64,000 nucleotides of DNA from Curtobacterium salicis (GTDB lineage: Bacteria; Actinomycetota; Actinomycetes; Actinomycetales; Microbacteriaceae), in contig NZ_JAAOYO010000003.1 of assembly GCF_011759505.1 (NCBI RefSeq), positions 124,001 to 188,000 on the forward strand, read 5' to 3'. Shown here in pieces: positions 24,168 through 33,359 of this stretch. The position numbers and the translations under genes were made by a program. Numbering within the stretch: the first letter of the stretch is position 1; every line of letters starts with the position of its first letter. A model generated the notes under the pieces. That model saw only the letters and a list, made by a program, of their open reading frames with translations. It did no database searches and was not told where the DNA came from.

Positions 24168-25238
24168 CTACACGAGCGGTGCGACCGCCACGGGGGCACC
24201 GAGCAACCGGACCGCCACGGGGTCGCCCGACGTGCGCCGGTCGCCGACCTCGTGCTGGACGGTGACGATCGTGTCGTCGTCGAGTCGGACGGTGGTGCGC
24301 CGGATCGACCCGAGGAAGCTCGAGGAGACGACGGTGCCGGTGACGCCCTCGGGAGCGAAGGCGATGTCCTCCGGTCGGACGTACGCGAGCACCGGGCCGT
24401 CCGCCACGGTGGGGTCGAGTGCGGGGACCCGGAACCCGTACACGAACACGTCCTCGCCGCGCAGGTCCCCGCCGAGTCGGTTCGACTGCCCGACGAAGTC
24501 CGCCGTGAACGCCGACCTCGGCGAGCGGTAGAGCTCCTCCGGTGTGCCGATCTGCTCGATGTCGCCCGCGTTCATCACCGCGATCCGGTCGGAGACGGCG
24601 AGCGCCTCCTCTTGGTCGTGCGTGACGAACACCGTCGTGATGCCGAGGTCGGTCTGGATGCGGCGGATCTCCTCGCGCAGCGACACCCGGACCTTGGCGT
24701 CGAGGGCGGAGAGCGGCTCGTCCAGCAGCAGCACCCGGGGGCGGGTGACGAGGGCACGAGCCAGGGCCACGCGCTGCTGCTGCCCGCCGGAGAGCTGGTG
24801 CGGGAAGCGGTCGGCGAAGTCGCCCAGGTGCACCATGTCGAGCGCGTCGATGACCCGGGACTTCCGCTCGGTCGACGGCACCCTGCGCATCTCGAGGCCG
24901 AACGCCACGTTCTGTCGCACCGTCATGTGCGGGAACAGCGAGTACTGCTGGAAGACCATCCCCATGTCACGCTTGTTCGCGGGGGTGTTCGCCACGTCCT
25001 CGCCGTCGATGCGGATCGCGCCGGCGTCGATCGCCTCGAGCCCCGCGAGCGCCCGGAGCGCGGTCGTCTTCCCGCAGCCCGAGGGACCGAGGAGCGACAG
25101 GAACTCACCCGGCTCGACGCGCAGGGACAAGCCGGCGAGTGCCCGGTGGGTGCCGTAGCGCTTCTCGACGGCGTCGAGCTCGACGACCGCGCCGGTGCCG
25201 GAGAGGGACGCGGGGGCCGCGGGTGCGGTGGTGGTCAT
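24168..25238 (-). CDS. ABC importer ATPase (spermidine/iron/phosphonate type)
   Basis: A 356-aa ATPase of the PotA/FbpC/PhnT class. Walker A LLGPSGCGKTTALRAL, Q-loop VFQQYSLFPHMTV, signature [17 protein letters not shown], Walker B RVLLLDEPLSALD, H-loop VFVTHDQEEAL. A C-terminal TOBE-like domain (LAYVRPEDIAFAP, then STRAND-rich TVVSSSFLGSIRRTTV) is complete. The ATG overlaps the upstream permease stop (ATGA). It is the last gene of a four-gene operon (binding protein 27183, permeases 26152 and 25235). Confidence 0.93.
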   Translation of the reverse strand: MTTTAPAAPASLSGTGAVVELDAVEKRYGTHRALAGLSLRVEPGEFLSLLGPSGCGKTTALRALAGLEAIDAGAIRIDGEDVANTPANKRDMGMVFQQYSLFPHMTVRQNVAFGLEMRRVPSTERKSRVIDALDMVHLGDFADRFPHQLSGGQQQRVALARALVTRPRVLLLDEPLSALDAKVRVSLREEIRRIQTDLGITTVFVTHDQEEALAVSDRIAVMNAGDIEQIGTPEELYRSPRSAFTADFVGQSNRLGGDLRGEDVFVYGFRVPALDPTVADGPVLAYVRPEDIAFAPEGVTGTVVSSSFLGSIRRTTVRLDDDTIVTVQHEVGDRRTSGDPVAVRLLGAPVAVAPLV

Positions 25239-26155
25239 GCGGGGTCCTTCGGGTGGGGTCGACGGACGCGCGTGCGGCGCTGCCCGATCCGGCCGATGGC
25301 GACGAGCAGCACGAAGCCGAAGACCAGGGCGCCGAGCGAGAAGATCGCTGCGACGTACGGGTCGGTCCCCTGCACGAGGAGCAGTGCCGTCTGGAAGGTG
25401 GTGCGGGAGAGGAACGACGCCAGGGTGTACTCGCCCAGGACGACCGTGATCGTGAGGAAGCACGCGGCGAGGATCCCCCGCCGCAGGTTCGGCAGGAGCA
25501 CGCGCCAGGTCACCGTCCACCACGAGGCGCCGAGGGAGCGTGCGGCCTCGGTCAGCGTGATGAGGTCCATCGCCGTGATCGCGGCGGAGATCGGCCGGAA
25601 GGCGAACGGCAGCGCGATGATGCCGATGGCGAAGGACAGCGTCCAGGCGCCGGACCCGAAGACCCGGGCGACGACCTGGTACACCGGGACGAACCCGACG
25701 ACGAGCACGACGACCGGCACGGTGATCGGCACCAGGCAGACGAACTCCAGGATGCGTCGGAGCCGCGGATGGTGCAGGGCGGTGATGACCTGTGCGGGCA
25801 GGAGCACGAGCAGGACGATCGCGACGGCGATGACCGCGATGAGGAGCGACGCCCCGAGGCCGTCGAACACCGGCTGGTAGGCGCCCGCGTTCGCCGGGTC
25901 CGCCAGGGCCGCGTAGTGCGCCGTCGTCAGGCTGCCGTCGGTGCCCTGGCGGAACGTGAACTGGGCCAGCGCGACCAGCGGCACGGCGAAGAGGAGTCCG
26001 ACGACGACCAGGACGATCGCGGCGGTGACCCGTGACGGGGCCGCACCGAACTGCGGGACGCGGGCCGGGCCTCCCGTCCGGACGGAACGAGGCGGACGAG
26101 CCGGACGGGCCGGACGGGCTGGACGGGGCGGACGAGCCGGCGCGTCCGCGCTCAT
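25235..26155 (-). CDS. ABC importer permease, second subunit
   Basis: 306 aa, six transmembrane segments. The ATPase-docking EAA loop is TEAARSLGASWWTVTWRVLLPNL. It opens with a 35-residue Pro/Arg/Ala-rich cytoplasmic tail caused by a 10-base tandem repeat (26090-26145), which is not part of the family. The tail ends before the first helix (AIVLVVVGLLFAVPLVAL). Overlaps both neighbours by 4 bases. Resembles PotC/PhnV-type permeases. Confidence 0.92.
   Translation of the reverse strand: MSADAPARPPRPARPARPARPPRSVRTGGPARVPQFGAAPSRVTAAIVLVVVGLLFAVPLVALAQFTFRQGTDGSLTTAHYAALADPANAGAYQPVFDGLGASLLIAVIAVAIVLLVLLPAQVITALHHPRLRRILEFVCLVPITVPVVVLVVGFVPVYQVVARVFGSGAWTLSFAIGIIALPFAFRPISAAITAMDLITLTEAARSLGASWWTVTWRVLLPNLRRGILAACFLTITVVLGEYTLASFLSRTTFQTALLLVQGTDPYVAAIFSLGALVFGFVLLVAIGRIGQRRTRVRRPHPKDPA
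26090..26145. repeat. 10-base tandem repeat in the permease 5' end
   Basis: CCGGACGGGC-like units (GGACGAGCC, GGACGGGCC, GGACGGGCT, GGACGGGGC) repeat five times and encode the PARPPRPARPARP tail of the permease. Confidence 0.7.
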
Positions 26156-27177
26156 CGCTGCCACCGGGCCGCGCGGCGCTGCAGCAGCGAGTACGCACCC
26201 ATCACGACCGCCATCACGACGACCATGCCGAGGGCCAGGACCCCGGCCACGTTCTGCAGGCCGATGATCGTCTCGCTGGTGAGCTGCGCGCGGATCGTCA
26301 ACGGGACGATGCCGCCCTGCGAGATGAGCGCCGCGGCGGTCGCGAACGACGAGAACCCGTTCGCGAACAGCAGCAGGAGCGATCCCCAGAACGCCGGCGC
26401 GAGCACGGGCAGGGCCACACGGCGCCAGTAGGTGAGGCGCGAGGCCCCGAGCGTGGCGGCGGCCTCGCCCCACTGGGTCTTGACGCCCTCGAGTGCGGGC
26501 ATGAACGTCAGGACCATGAGCGGTACCTGGAAGTAGACGTAGGGGATCACCAGGCCGGGCACCGTGTACAGGAAGGCTCCGTCGGCGTTGAGGTCCCAGT
26601 GGAACGTGGACACGAGCCAGGCCGTGACGAGTCCCTGGGTACCGATCGTCGCGATGAACGCGAACGCGAGCATCACGCCGCCGAACTGGGCCAGCACGCT
26701 GGCGGCGGAGTCGATCATCGAACGGACGATGCCGTCCGGCCGGAGCGCGGCGAGCGCCCAGCACACGAGCGCACCGACCACGGCACCGATCACGGCGGAG
26801 GCCGCGGACAGCCCGAACGAGCCACCGAAGGCCCGCAGCACGCTGGGGTCGCGGAACGCGGTCAGGTTCGCGAGCGTCAGGTGGCCCGACGCGTCGAAGA
26901 ACCCGGATCCGACGGCGATGACCGCCGGGACGGCGAGGAAGAGCAGGACGTACGCGGCGAACGGGGTGAGGCCGAGCCACGCGATGCCGCCGCGGCGCCG
27001 GACGCGGGGTCCGGCGCCGCGGCTGGCGGTGGCATCGGCTGGCACGCTCGCGCGGGTCGCGGTCGCCTGCTCGCTCGTGACGAGCGTGGCGGCGGGCACC
27101 CCGGCGGTCGGGACCCCGGCGACCGGGACTCCGGCGGCCGGGACTCCGGCGGTGCCGGGCGCCGATGCGGTGGTCAT
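26152..27177 (-). CDS. ABC importer permease, first subunit
   Basis: 341 aa, six transmembrane segments, starting at WLGLTPFAAYVLLFLAVPAVIAV. The EAA loop is GEAAATLGASRLTYWRRVALPVL. An N-terminal tail of about 60 residues contains four AGVP(A/V/T) repeats made by a 15-base DNA repeat. It lies 5 bases after the binding-protein gene and overlaps the second permease (ATGA). PotB/PhnU-like. Confidence 0.92.
   Translation of the reverse strand: MTTASAPGTAGVPAAGVPVAGVPTAGVPAATLVTSEQATATRASVPADATASRGAGPRVRRRGGIAWLGLTPFAAYVLLFLAVPAVIAVGSGFFDASGHLTLANLTAFRDPSVLRAFGGSFGLSAASAVIGAVVGALVCWALAALRPDGIVRSMIDSAASVLAQFGGVMLAFAFIATIGTQGLVTAWLVSTFHWDLNADGAFLYTVPGLVIPYVYFQVPLMVLTFMPALEGVKTQWGEAAATLGASRLTYWRRVALPVLAPAFWGSLLLLFANGFSSFATAAALISQGGIVPLTIRAQLTSETIIGLQNVAGVLALGMVVVMAVVMGAYSLLQRRAARWQR
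27098..27162. repeat. 15-base tandem repeat in the permease 5' end
   Basis: About four units of the type CCGGCG(G/A)(T/C)CGGGAC(C/T) encode the AGVP repeats at the permease N-terminus. Confidence 0.65.
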
Positions 27178-27182
27178 GCTGC

Positions 27183-28325
27183 TCAGGAGCCCATCGTGGA
27201 CGACCACTTGGCCGCCAGGACCTTCGCGGCCGCGGTCACCTGGGCGTCGGTCAGCTCGACGGAGTCCTTCGGCGCACCACCGGCGGCCTGCAGCGCGTCC
27301 TCGTCGACCTTGCCCGACTTCTCGAGCGCGGCGAGGGTCGACGGGAAGGCGCCGGCCTGCAGGTACAGGTTCTGGGCGTCTGGGCTGGCGATGTACTCCT
27401 GCCACAGGCGGGCGGCCGCGGGGTGCGGGGCGTCCTTGTTGATCGCCTGCGAGTAGTACGAGCTGAGCGCCTGCCCCTCGGGGACGACCGTCTTCCAGTT
27501 CTTGTTGCCCGACGCACCGGCTGCCGGGCCCCAGGCCAGGTTGTTGTAGGACCACTGCACGACGACGGGGGTCTCACCCGAGGCGACCGTGGCCTGCGAC
27601 GGCAGCACGTTCTGGAAGTTGCCGGCCTGCTTGAGCTTGCCGAAGTAGTCGACGCCCTTCGTGATGTCGTCGGCCGAGCCGCCGTTCTCGAGCGCCGCGA
27701 GGTAGACCGCGCTGGCGGCCTGGTTCGCCTGGGTGGGGTCACCGGCGATCGAGACCTTGCCCTTGTACTCGGAGCCGAGCAGGTCGCTCAGGTCCTTCGG
27801 GGCGTCCGAGATCTTCGACGAGTCGTAGCCGATCGACATCAGTCCCGTGTAGTCACGGGTCCAGGCGCCGTCCTTCTCCTTCAGGTCCGTGGGGATGTCG
27901 CTCCAGTTCGCGACCTTGTAGTCCGTCAGGAGACCGAGGTTCTGCTGCAGCACCGCGTTGCCGAGGTCGAACACGTCCGGGGCGGTGTCCTGGCCCTTCT
28001 GCGACTTCGCGGCGGCGACCTCCTCGGCGCTCGACCCGTTCGGGTTGGCGGAGTTGATCGTGATGCCGTACTTCTTCGTGAAGCCGTCGATGATCTTGCC
28101 GTAGTTCGCCCAGGTCGGCGGCAGCGCGATGACGTTGAGCTGCCCCTCCGCCTTCGCGGCCTTCACCAGGGCGTCCATCCCGCCGGCGCCCTGCGCGCTT
28201 GTGGCGGTCTTCCAGTCCGCGTCGCCGCTGCTCGTCGAGGCGGAGCTCGTGGCCGAGCAGCCGGCGAGGGTGACGACGGCCGCTGCGGCGAGGGCCAGTC
28301 CGGTGACGATGCGCTTGTGGTGCAC
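27183..28325 (-). CDS. ABC importer substrate-binding lipoprotein
   Basis: A 380-aa extracellular solute-binding protein. GTG 28325 starts a lipoprotein signal (HHKRIVTGLALAAAAVVTLAGC) whose lipobox cysteine would be diacylated. The mature part has the two-lobed type used for polyamines, ferric iron or aminoethylphosphonate (VKAAKAEGQLNVIALPP, then APDVFDLGNAVLQQNLGLL and GDPTQANQAASAVYLAALEN). Substrate cannot be fixed by eye. It heads the SBP-permease-permease-ATPase operon and is divergent from the DUF1905 gene. Confidence 0.9.
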   Translation of the reverse strand: MHHKRIVTGLALAAAAVVTLAGCSATSSASTSSGDADWKTATSAQGAGGMDALVKAAKAEGQLNVIALPPTWANYGKIIDGFTKKYGITINSANPNGSSAEEVAAAKSQKGQDTAPDVFDLGNAVLQQNLGLLTDYKVANWSDIPTDLKEKDGAWTRDYTGLMSIGYDSSKISDAPKDLSDLLGSEYKGKVSIAGDPTQANQAASAVYLAALENGGSADDITKGVDYFGKLKQAGNFQNVLPSQATVASGETPVVVQWSYNNLAWGPAAGASGNKNWKTVVPEGQALSSYYSQAINKDAPHPAAARLWQEYIASPDAQNLYLQAGAFPSTLAALEKSGKVDEDALQAAGGAPKDSVELTDAQVTAAAKVLAAKWSSTMGS

Positions 28326-28438
28326 GGGGTGCCTTCCGTCTTCGGGTCCGGCCCGTCGGGCCGGTCCGGCTGGGAGCGCCGGTCGGGACGATCGTGGACG
28401 CGGCCGGTTTCCGGTCCGTGCTCGAACGGTGAACGGTG

Positions 28439-28470
28439 GCAGAACAGCGCGTGCGCCTGTACGGTTCTGC
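28439..28470. promoter_or_regulatory. Inverted repeat in the importer/DUF1905 divergent region
   Basis: GCAGAAC and GTTCTGC (7 bp, 18-base spacer) lie between the divergent starts at 28325 and 28514. Possible regulator site; could be chance. Confidence 0.35.
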
Positions 28471-28513
28471 GTGATCGCCACCAGCCGGGTGATCGAGCAG
28501 CCGGGAGGCCCGC

Positions 28514-28951
28514 ATGGAGTTCACGACGACCGTCCTGCAGGCGCGGGTCAACGCCACCGGGCTGCCCGTCCCGCCCGAGGTGATCGAGGCGCTGGGCTCC
28601 GGCAAGCGCCCGGCCGTGGTGGTCACCATCGACGGTGGCTACACCTACCGCTCGACGGTCGGCGTGATGGGTGGACAGTTCCTCGTGCCGCTGTCCGCCG
28701 AGCACCGGACCGCCTCCGGCATCGTCGCCGGGCAGACCGTGACGGTGTCGCTCGAGGTGGACGCGCTCCCCCGCACGGTCGACGTGCCCGCGGACCTGGC
28801 GCAGGCGTTCGGTGACGCCGGGGTCCGCGCCGCGTTCGACGCGCTGTCGGCCTCACGGCAGCGGGCACTCGTGGACCCGGTGGAGCAGGCGAAGGCGCCG
28901 GAGACCCGCGCGCGGCGGGTCGAGAAGGCGGTCGAGTCGCTCCGCGGGTGA
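28514..28951 (+). CDS. DUF1905/YdeI (OmdA)-like protein
   Basis: 145 aa. N-terminal DUF1905 beta-barrel (FTTTVLQARVNATGLPVPPEVIEALGSGKRPAVVVTIDG, YRSTVGVMGGQFLVPL) and a C-terminal YdeI/OmdA helical part (DLAQAFGDAGVRAAFDALSASRQRALVDPVEQAKAPETRARRVEKAVESL). Family members are cytoplasmic and of unsettled function, sometimes linked to stress and antimicrobial peptide resistance. The ribosome site is CGGGAGGC before ATG 28514. The stop overlaps the start of the next gene (GTGA). Confidence 0.9.
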   Translation: MEFTTTVLQARVNATGLPVPPEVIEALGSGKRPAVVVTIDGGYTYRSTVGVMGGQFLVPLSAEHRTASGIVAGQTVTVSLEVDALPRTVDVPADLAQAFGDAGVRAAFDALSASRQRALVDPVEQAKAPETRARRVEKAVESLRG

Positions 28952-29832
28952 CCGTGTCGACTGGCATGATGTACCACATGCCAGTACCGCTCGGGGTGGT
29001 CCGCTTCCGCGCCTACCGCCGCTACGAAGCCCTCCGAGTCGAAGCCAGCAACGCCCTCATGGGGCTCCTCGCGGGCGCGCAGCTCTCGAACCACCTCCTC
29101 CAGCTGAACCGCGGTTCCGACCGGCTCCTGCCCGAGGTGTACCCGAACGTGCCGCACATCCGCCGCTTCAACCTCACGGCCGAGGCAGCGAGCGACATCC
29201 TCGCCGAGGCGGACGTCCACCTCGGCGCGATGAGCATCGCCTACGTCCTCGCGCTCCACGAGGACTCCCTGAAGACCTGTCTGGGCATGGCTGCGGACGC
29301 CGGACTCATCTCACGCCGACGAGCTCGAGAGACGCCGTCAGCCGGGCAGCACGAGGCGCTGCAGCTGGCGTGCGGGTCGCGTATCGACGGCTTGCCCCTC
29401 GAGCAGTTGGCGGTCCTGCGCAGGATGCGGAACGCGGTCATCCACGACGGCGGTCGGATGGACCAGGGTCTCGTGGACGCCGTGTCCGCCCTGTCCCCGG
29501 CCGCGGTGTCGGCCTGGACGAAGGCCTCGGGGAGCGATCCCACACGACTGGAGAAGGGCGACGTCCTCCGGCTGGGCCACGGTGAGATGCTGCTGGCGCT
29601 CGCCGTCACCAAGGCGATCGATCGAGCGTGCAACGGTCTGCTGCAGATCGGGCTTCCGCGAGACCACTGGATCCGCGAGGCGGTCGACGACGCATTGACC
29701 GAGCACCCGCAAGCGGGGCATGCTGCCACGGTGCTGCGGAAGTGCCATGGGTTCGCTCGTCATCACTACGGGCCACTGAGGCTCGCCCGCGCCGAAGTCG
29801 AATCCGAACTCGCTCGTCGCCGCGAGTGCTGA
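28948..29832 (+). CDS. Unknown protein with candidate HEPN motif
   Basis: 294 aa from GTG 28948 (ATG at 28966, 28969 or 28978 are alternatives). It is all-helical and soluble. The segment LRRMRNAVIHDGG contains R-N-x3-H (R161, H166), the RX4-6H signature of HEPN ribonuclease domains, with flanking helices as expected; a Glu/Asp-rich helical half precedes it. No family name is recognised. Codon use is less GC-biased than in neighbours. Its start region is a perfect inverted repeat (28960-28985), and tRNA-like arms lie just after its stop. A toxin or defence role is possible but unproven. Confidence 0.6.
   Translation: MTVSTGMMYHMPVPLGVVRFRAYRRYEALRVEASNALMGLLAGAQLSNHLLQLNRGSDRLLPEVYPNVPHIRRFNLTAEAASDILAEADVHLGAMSIAYVLALHEDSLKTCLGMAADAGLISRRRARETPSAGQHEALQLACGSRIDGLPLEQLAVLRRMRNAVIHDGGRMDQGLVDAVSALSPAAVSAWTKASGSDPTRLEKGDVLRLGHGEMLLALAVTKAIDRACNGLLQIGLPRDHWIREAVDDALTEHPQAGHAATVLRKCHGFARHHYGPLRLARAEVESELARRREC
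28960..28985. promoter_or_regulatory. Perfect inverted repeat over the start of the HEPN-like gene
   Basis: ACTGGCATG and CATGCCAGT (9 bp, 8-base spacer) span the alternative ATG codons. It could be an autoregulatory operator or an RNA hairpin masking the start. Confidence 0.55.
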
Positions 29833-29844
29833 AGGCAAAACGGG

Positions 29845-29883
29845 GCTCTACTCGTTGAGCTACGTGCCAGGACTTGCACCTGG
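29845..29883 (-). other. tRNA-like D-arm and T-arm remnants
   Basis: On the minus strand GCTC-AACGAGTA-GAGC looks like a D-arm (29845-29860) and CCAGG-TGCAAGT-CCTGG like a T-arm (29867-29883), but the T-like arm precedes the D-like arm and no acceptor or anticodon stem fits. Not a functional tRNA; perhaps a degraded or rearranged fragment. Confidence 0.35.
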
Positions 29884-29995
29884 GTCTCCGCGTTTCTGTG
29901 GGGATTCCGGTCGTGATCCGGAAGCGGCCTGCACCGATCTCCTGCTCGAAACGGTACCAGCATCGTCGCCACCTGCCAACGCTGAGGACGGGGGT

Positions 29996-30859
29996 CTAGG
30001 CGCCGAACTCGACCAGGACGCGCGGGATCTCGCCGAGCAGTTCGCTGGCCAGGTAGCCCATCGGCCCGACCTGCACCGCCAGTCGGTCCCCTGCGGCGGC
30101 ATGCACCTGGGTCGCCCACACGCTCGCCTGCGCGACGTCCGCGCCGCGGGCGAGCAGTCCGGTGATGGCGCCGGAGAGGACGTCGCCGCTACCGCTGGTG
30201 CCGAGGCCCCCGGCGCCGGTGCCCTTCGCCCAGGCGCGACCGTCCGGAGCGGCGATGATCCCGCCGAGGGAGACGACCGCCCCGAAGCGTCCGGCGATCT
30301 CGGCCGCGTCGGTGTGGTCGTCGGAGCAGTCCCGGCCGAGCAGCCGTTCGGCCTCGCCGGAGTTCGGCGTCATCACCAGTCGGCCGCGGAGCGGTGCGAG
30401 TTCGTCGACCAGGTCGGCGGCCACCCCGAGCGCGAAGGCGTCGAGGACGACGACCGTCTCGTCGCCGACCGCGGCGGCGAGGCCGGCGACGAGGTCGCGG
30501 CTGCCCTCGGGTTCGTCGAGCCCGGGCCCGACGAGCACGGCGTCCGCGGACCCGAGGTCGTCCGTCAGGCTCTGGATCGCACCGACCGCGACGTGGCCGC
30601 CGTCGTCCTGGGCGAGCGGCTGCACGCCGGACTCGGGCAGGGCGACCGCGACGTGCAGGGCCACGCTCTCGGCGACGGCGAGCGTCAGACGTCCCCCGCC
30701 GACACGGAGGGCTGCGGTGGCGGAGAGCATCGCGGCGCCCGGCGTCTTCGCGGCGCCGCCGACGACGAGCACCTGACCGCGGCCGTACTTGCTGCCGCCG
30801 ACCTCGGGCAGGGGCCACTCGCGGAGCAGGTTCGGGGTGACGGGGGTGGGTTCAGACAC
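29996..30859 (-). CDS. nnrD: ADP-dependent NAD(P)H-hydrate dehydratase
   Basis: A 287-aa ribokinase-fold repair enzyme that dehydrates damaged NAD(P)H hydrates using ADP. Visible signatures are KYGRGQVLVVGGAAKTPGAAMLSATAALRVGGG, LVGPGLDE, VLDAFAL, LVMTPNSGEAERLLG and the phosphate-binding GLGTSGSGDVLSGAITGL, where the aspartate is catalytic. It lacks the NnrE epimerase domain, so it is the dehydratase alone. GTG 30859 overlaps the upstream phosphatase gene by 8 bases. Confidence 0.95.
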   Translation of the reverse strand: MSEPTPVTPNLLREWPLPEVGGSKYGRGQVLVVGGAAKTPGAAMLSATAALRVGGGRLTLAVAESVALHVAVALPESGVQPLAQDDGGHVAVGAIQSLTDDLGSADAVLVGPGLDEPEGSRDLVAGLAAAVGDETVVVLDAFALGVAADLVDELAPLRGRLVMTPNSGEAERLLGRDCSDDHTDAAEIAGRFGAVVSLGGIIAAPDGRAWAKGTGAGGLGTSGSGDVLSGAITGLLARGADVAQASVWATQVHAAAGDRLAVQVGPMGYLASELLGEIPRVLVEFGA

Positions 30860-31598
30860 GGGCGTCGTCCTTCCGGCCTTCGTGTTCGGTGACCGTGGCG
30901 CCGGGGTCCTCGTCGAGGTGTCCGGTGCCGGAGAACTCCTCGAGCGTCCACGGACCGCCGAGGGCGTCGCGGCGGAGTCGGGTGAGCGAGGCGTTCGCGA
31001 CCGTGTGGTCCTCGGCGAAGGCCATGAGTTCGGGCTCGTCGAGGTCCAGGCACACGGCGATGGCGAGCATGACGACGGCGTCGTGGGCGGCGATCACCAG
31101 ACGGTCGGTGTCCTCGATGCGGTCGACGTCGGCGAAGAGCGTGCGCAGTCGGAGCATGACGTCGACCCAGGACTCACCGCCGGCCGGCCGGTGGTAGTAC
31201 TTGCCGAGCCACTGGCGCCGCTGCTCCTCGTCGGGGTGCAGGTTCGCGGACCCGGTGCGGGTGAGTCGGTCGAGGACGCCGAGTTCCCGGTCGCGCAGAC
31301 GTTCGTCGACGCGGCGCGGGGGTTCGGTGAGGCCGCCGGCCTCGAGCGCGATGCCGATGGTCTGCTGTGCTCGGCGGTAGGGCGAGACCCAGAGCGCGAC
31401 GGGCACGTCGTCGACTCCGCGTTCGGCGAGTTCGGCGCCGAGCGCCCGGGACTGCTCCTCGCCGAGGGGGCTCAGCGGGACGTCGGCGTCCCGGTGGTCG
31501 ACCTCGATGACGTCGGCGCCTGCGGCTTCGGCCTCGGCTGCTGCGACGTTCGCGGTGGACTCGCCGTGACGGACGAGCCAGATCTCGGTGACGGCCAT
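30852..31598 (-). CDS. Histidine phosphatase (phosphoglycerate mutase) family protein
   Basis: 248 aa. The N-terminal LVRHGESTAN holds the phosphorylated histidine; the second catalytic histidine is in LVIAAHDAVVM, where most relatives have GHG. ALWVSPYRRAQQTIGIAL carries the conserved arginine and DERLRDRELG the acid region. It resembles general phosphatases rather than glycolytic mutases. ATG 31598 follows TAGCGT and 7 bases, a leaderless promoter. It overlaps nnrD by 8 bases, so the two are one unit. Confidence 0.9.
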   Translation of the reverse strand: MAVTEIWLVRHGESTANVAAAEAEAAGADVIEVDHRDADVPLSPLGEEQSRALGAELAERGVDDVPVALWVSPYRRAQQTIGIALEAGGLTEPPRRVDERLRDRELGVLDRLTRTGSANLHPDEEQRRQWLGKYYHRPAGGESWVDVMLRLRTLFADVDRIEDTDRLVIAAHDAVVMLAIAVCLDLDEPELMAFAEDHTVANASLTRLRRDALGGPWTLEEFSGTGHLDEDPGATVTEHEGRKDDARV

Positions 31599-31605
31599 GG
31601 TCGTG

Positions 31606-31611
31606 ACGCTA
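31606..31611 (-). promoter_or_regulatory. -10 hexamer of a leaderless promoter (phosphatase-nnrD)
   Basis: TAGCGT on the minus strand, 7 bases before the ATG at 31598. Confidence 0.55.
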
Positions 31612-31693
31612 GCCGGGAGGCGCTGGACCGGTTCACGGGCGGGCGCCGCCGGGCAGGCATCGCCGGGCAGCCACTCACGGCCAGGGCACGCAG

Positions 31694-31733
31694 CACACGA
31701 CACCGCCCGTCCGGAGACGAGCGGTGCCGTGTG
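31694..31733. terminator. Hairpin after the ice-binding-like gene
   Basis: CACACG-A-CACCGC pairs with GCGGTG-C-CGTGTG: 12 bp with one mismatch and a 14-base loop, downstream of the minus-strand gene ending at 31758. Confidence 0.7.
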
Positions 31734-31757
31734 TGGTGCGGGTGGTGTGACCCGGTG

Positions 31758-33065
<1,308 letters not shown>

Positions 33066-33359
33066 GGAGGGCACCTGACTGCGAGGGAGAGGCACAGTGC
33101 GACCGTCGACGACGTCCGCATGATCTCCGTCTCGGCAGTATGCGCTCGATGCGCCCTGATCAGGGAAGAAGCCGGAAAACGCGGGGCCCGACGGACACAC
33201 TCCCAGGCTGTGGGACCGTTCACGCCCGATCGGGGTGCAAGCGTGCCCCCAATCGTGGGGACACCCGACGCCGACGGTCGTTCCGCGGGTCGGCACGCGC
33301 GAGCGGCGCCGGACGGGTGCACCCAGAGCCCCGTCCGGCGCCGCGGTCTCGCGTCCGGC
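33066..33359. other. Gene-free region between GH38 and the ice-binding-like gene
   Basis: No gene is supported. It holds the GH38 operon terminator (33303-33344) and the upstream region of the surface-protein gene. I see no recognisable riboswitch. Confidence 0.55.
33303..33344 (-). terminator. Terminator of the sugar-importer/GH38 operon
   Basis: GCGGCGCCGGACGGG and CCCGTCCGGCGCCGC, a perfect 15-bp stem with a 12-base loop, 16 bases after the GH38 stop. Confidence 0.8.

Noticed and set aside
22803..25880. A 1025-codon open frame on the + strand
   Set aside because: It runs antisense to nagB and to the importer genes, whose protein families are certain. High GC content leaves long stop-free frames; its composition is Arg/Asp/Gly-rich without domains.
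29835..29930. A functional tRNA gene after the HEPN-like gene
   Set aside because: D-like and T-like arms are in the wrong order and no acceptor or anticodon stem can be drawn in either strand.
33066..33302. c-di-GMP or c-di-AMP riboswitch before the surface-protein gene
   Set aside because: No match to the conserved core sequences; only weak local hairpins.
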